The notes beneath the pieces were generated by a model. That model was not told the origin of the DNA. It was given only the letters and a program-made list of their open reading frames with translations, and ran no database searches. Of a stretch of DNA of 5,695 nucleotides, positions 5,642 through 5,695 are shown in pieces; the stretch's first letter is position 1; every line of letters begins with the position of its first letter. Made by a program: the position numbers and the translations under genes. Source of the DNA: Candidatus Arcticimaribacter sp. (lineage in GTDB: Bacteria > Bacteroidota > Bacteroidia > Flavobacteriales > Flavobacteriaceae); NCBI GenBank assembly GCA_011526335.1, contig WTJB01000303.1, positions 1-5,695 on the forward strand, given 5' to 3'.

Positions 5642-5695
5642 TTACGCCTTGGCAATCAAGTCGGCAAGATAATCCCCCACTTCTGAGGTTTTATA
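5642..5695 (-). CDS. C-terminal end of a CDS, possibly 3-isopropylmalate dehydrogenase (LeuB)
   Basis: The last 17 codons and the TAA stop of a minus-strand gene entering from the right edge; residues YKTSEVGDYLADLIAKA. A threonine/serine-rich turn followed by EVGDYLADLI is reminiscent of the last helix of LeuB-type beta-decarboxylating dehydrogenases. The terminator 25 bp beyond the stop supports a real gene end. The fragment is too short to identify the enzyme with certainty. Confidence 0.5.
   Translation of the reverse strand, partial: YKTSEVGDYLADLIAKA

Noticed and set aside
5174..5672. Plus-strand frames across the VOC gene and the right-hand intergenic region
   Set aside because: They run antisense to the VOC domain, and the longer one continues through a terminator and the opposite gene end; no start signal or family resemblance.

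Overview
The window looks like a compact chromosomal stretch from a member of the Bacteroidota, most likely the class Flavobacteriia. The reasons are AT-rich intergenic DNA, start codons mostly without a Shine-Dalgarno sequence, an exported protein whose signal peptide ends in the typical Ala-Gln, and possible promoters resembling the Bacteroidota TTG / TAnnTTTG type. This placement comes from sequence style only. No rRNA, tRNA, CRISPR array, insertion sequence or phage gene was seen.

Left part (1-1571): two divergent genes separated by only 49 bp. On the minus strand is the N-terminal 278 residues of an exported, beta-strand-rich, probably outer-membrane protein, cut by the left edge. On the plus strand is a complete SGNH/GDSL-type hydrolase lipoprotein.

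Central part (1568-5512): four minus-strand genes. In transcription order they are a VOC/glyoxalase-fold protein (5512-5087), a gluconokinase fused to 6-phosphogluconate dehydrogenase (5032-3143), a Nramp-superfamily transporter (3155-1869) and a two-helix small membrane protein (1816-1568). The fusion would convert gluconate to 6-phosphogluconate and then to ribulose 5-phosphate, CO2 and NADPH. The transporter gene overlaps the end of the fusion gene, so the two are probably co-expressed. The transporter has lost every canonical Nramp metal-binding motif (DPGN reads GTGS, MPH reads LSR). With its position next to gluconate enzymes, this suggests it carries gluconate or a related sugar acid rather than a divalent metal. 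That is inference, and it is the most interesting point in the window.

A 16-bp palindrome just upstream of the fusion gene, AATTGGTTGACCAATT, closely resembles the operators of GntR-family hexuronate regulators such as UxuR/ExuR. It suggests sugar-acid control of the fusion and transporter genes. A second, unrelated set of repeats (TTAGTTGT / ACAACTAA) overlaps the probable promoter of the VOC gene.

Right part (5513-5695): the VOC promoter region, a strong hairpin terminator, and the last 17 codons of another minus-strand gene, whose C-terminus resembles 3-isopropylmalate dehydrogenase, although the fragment is too short to be sure.
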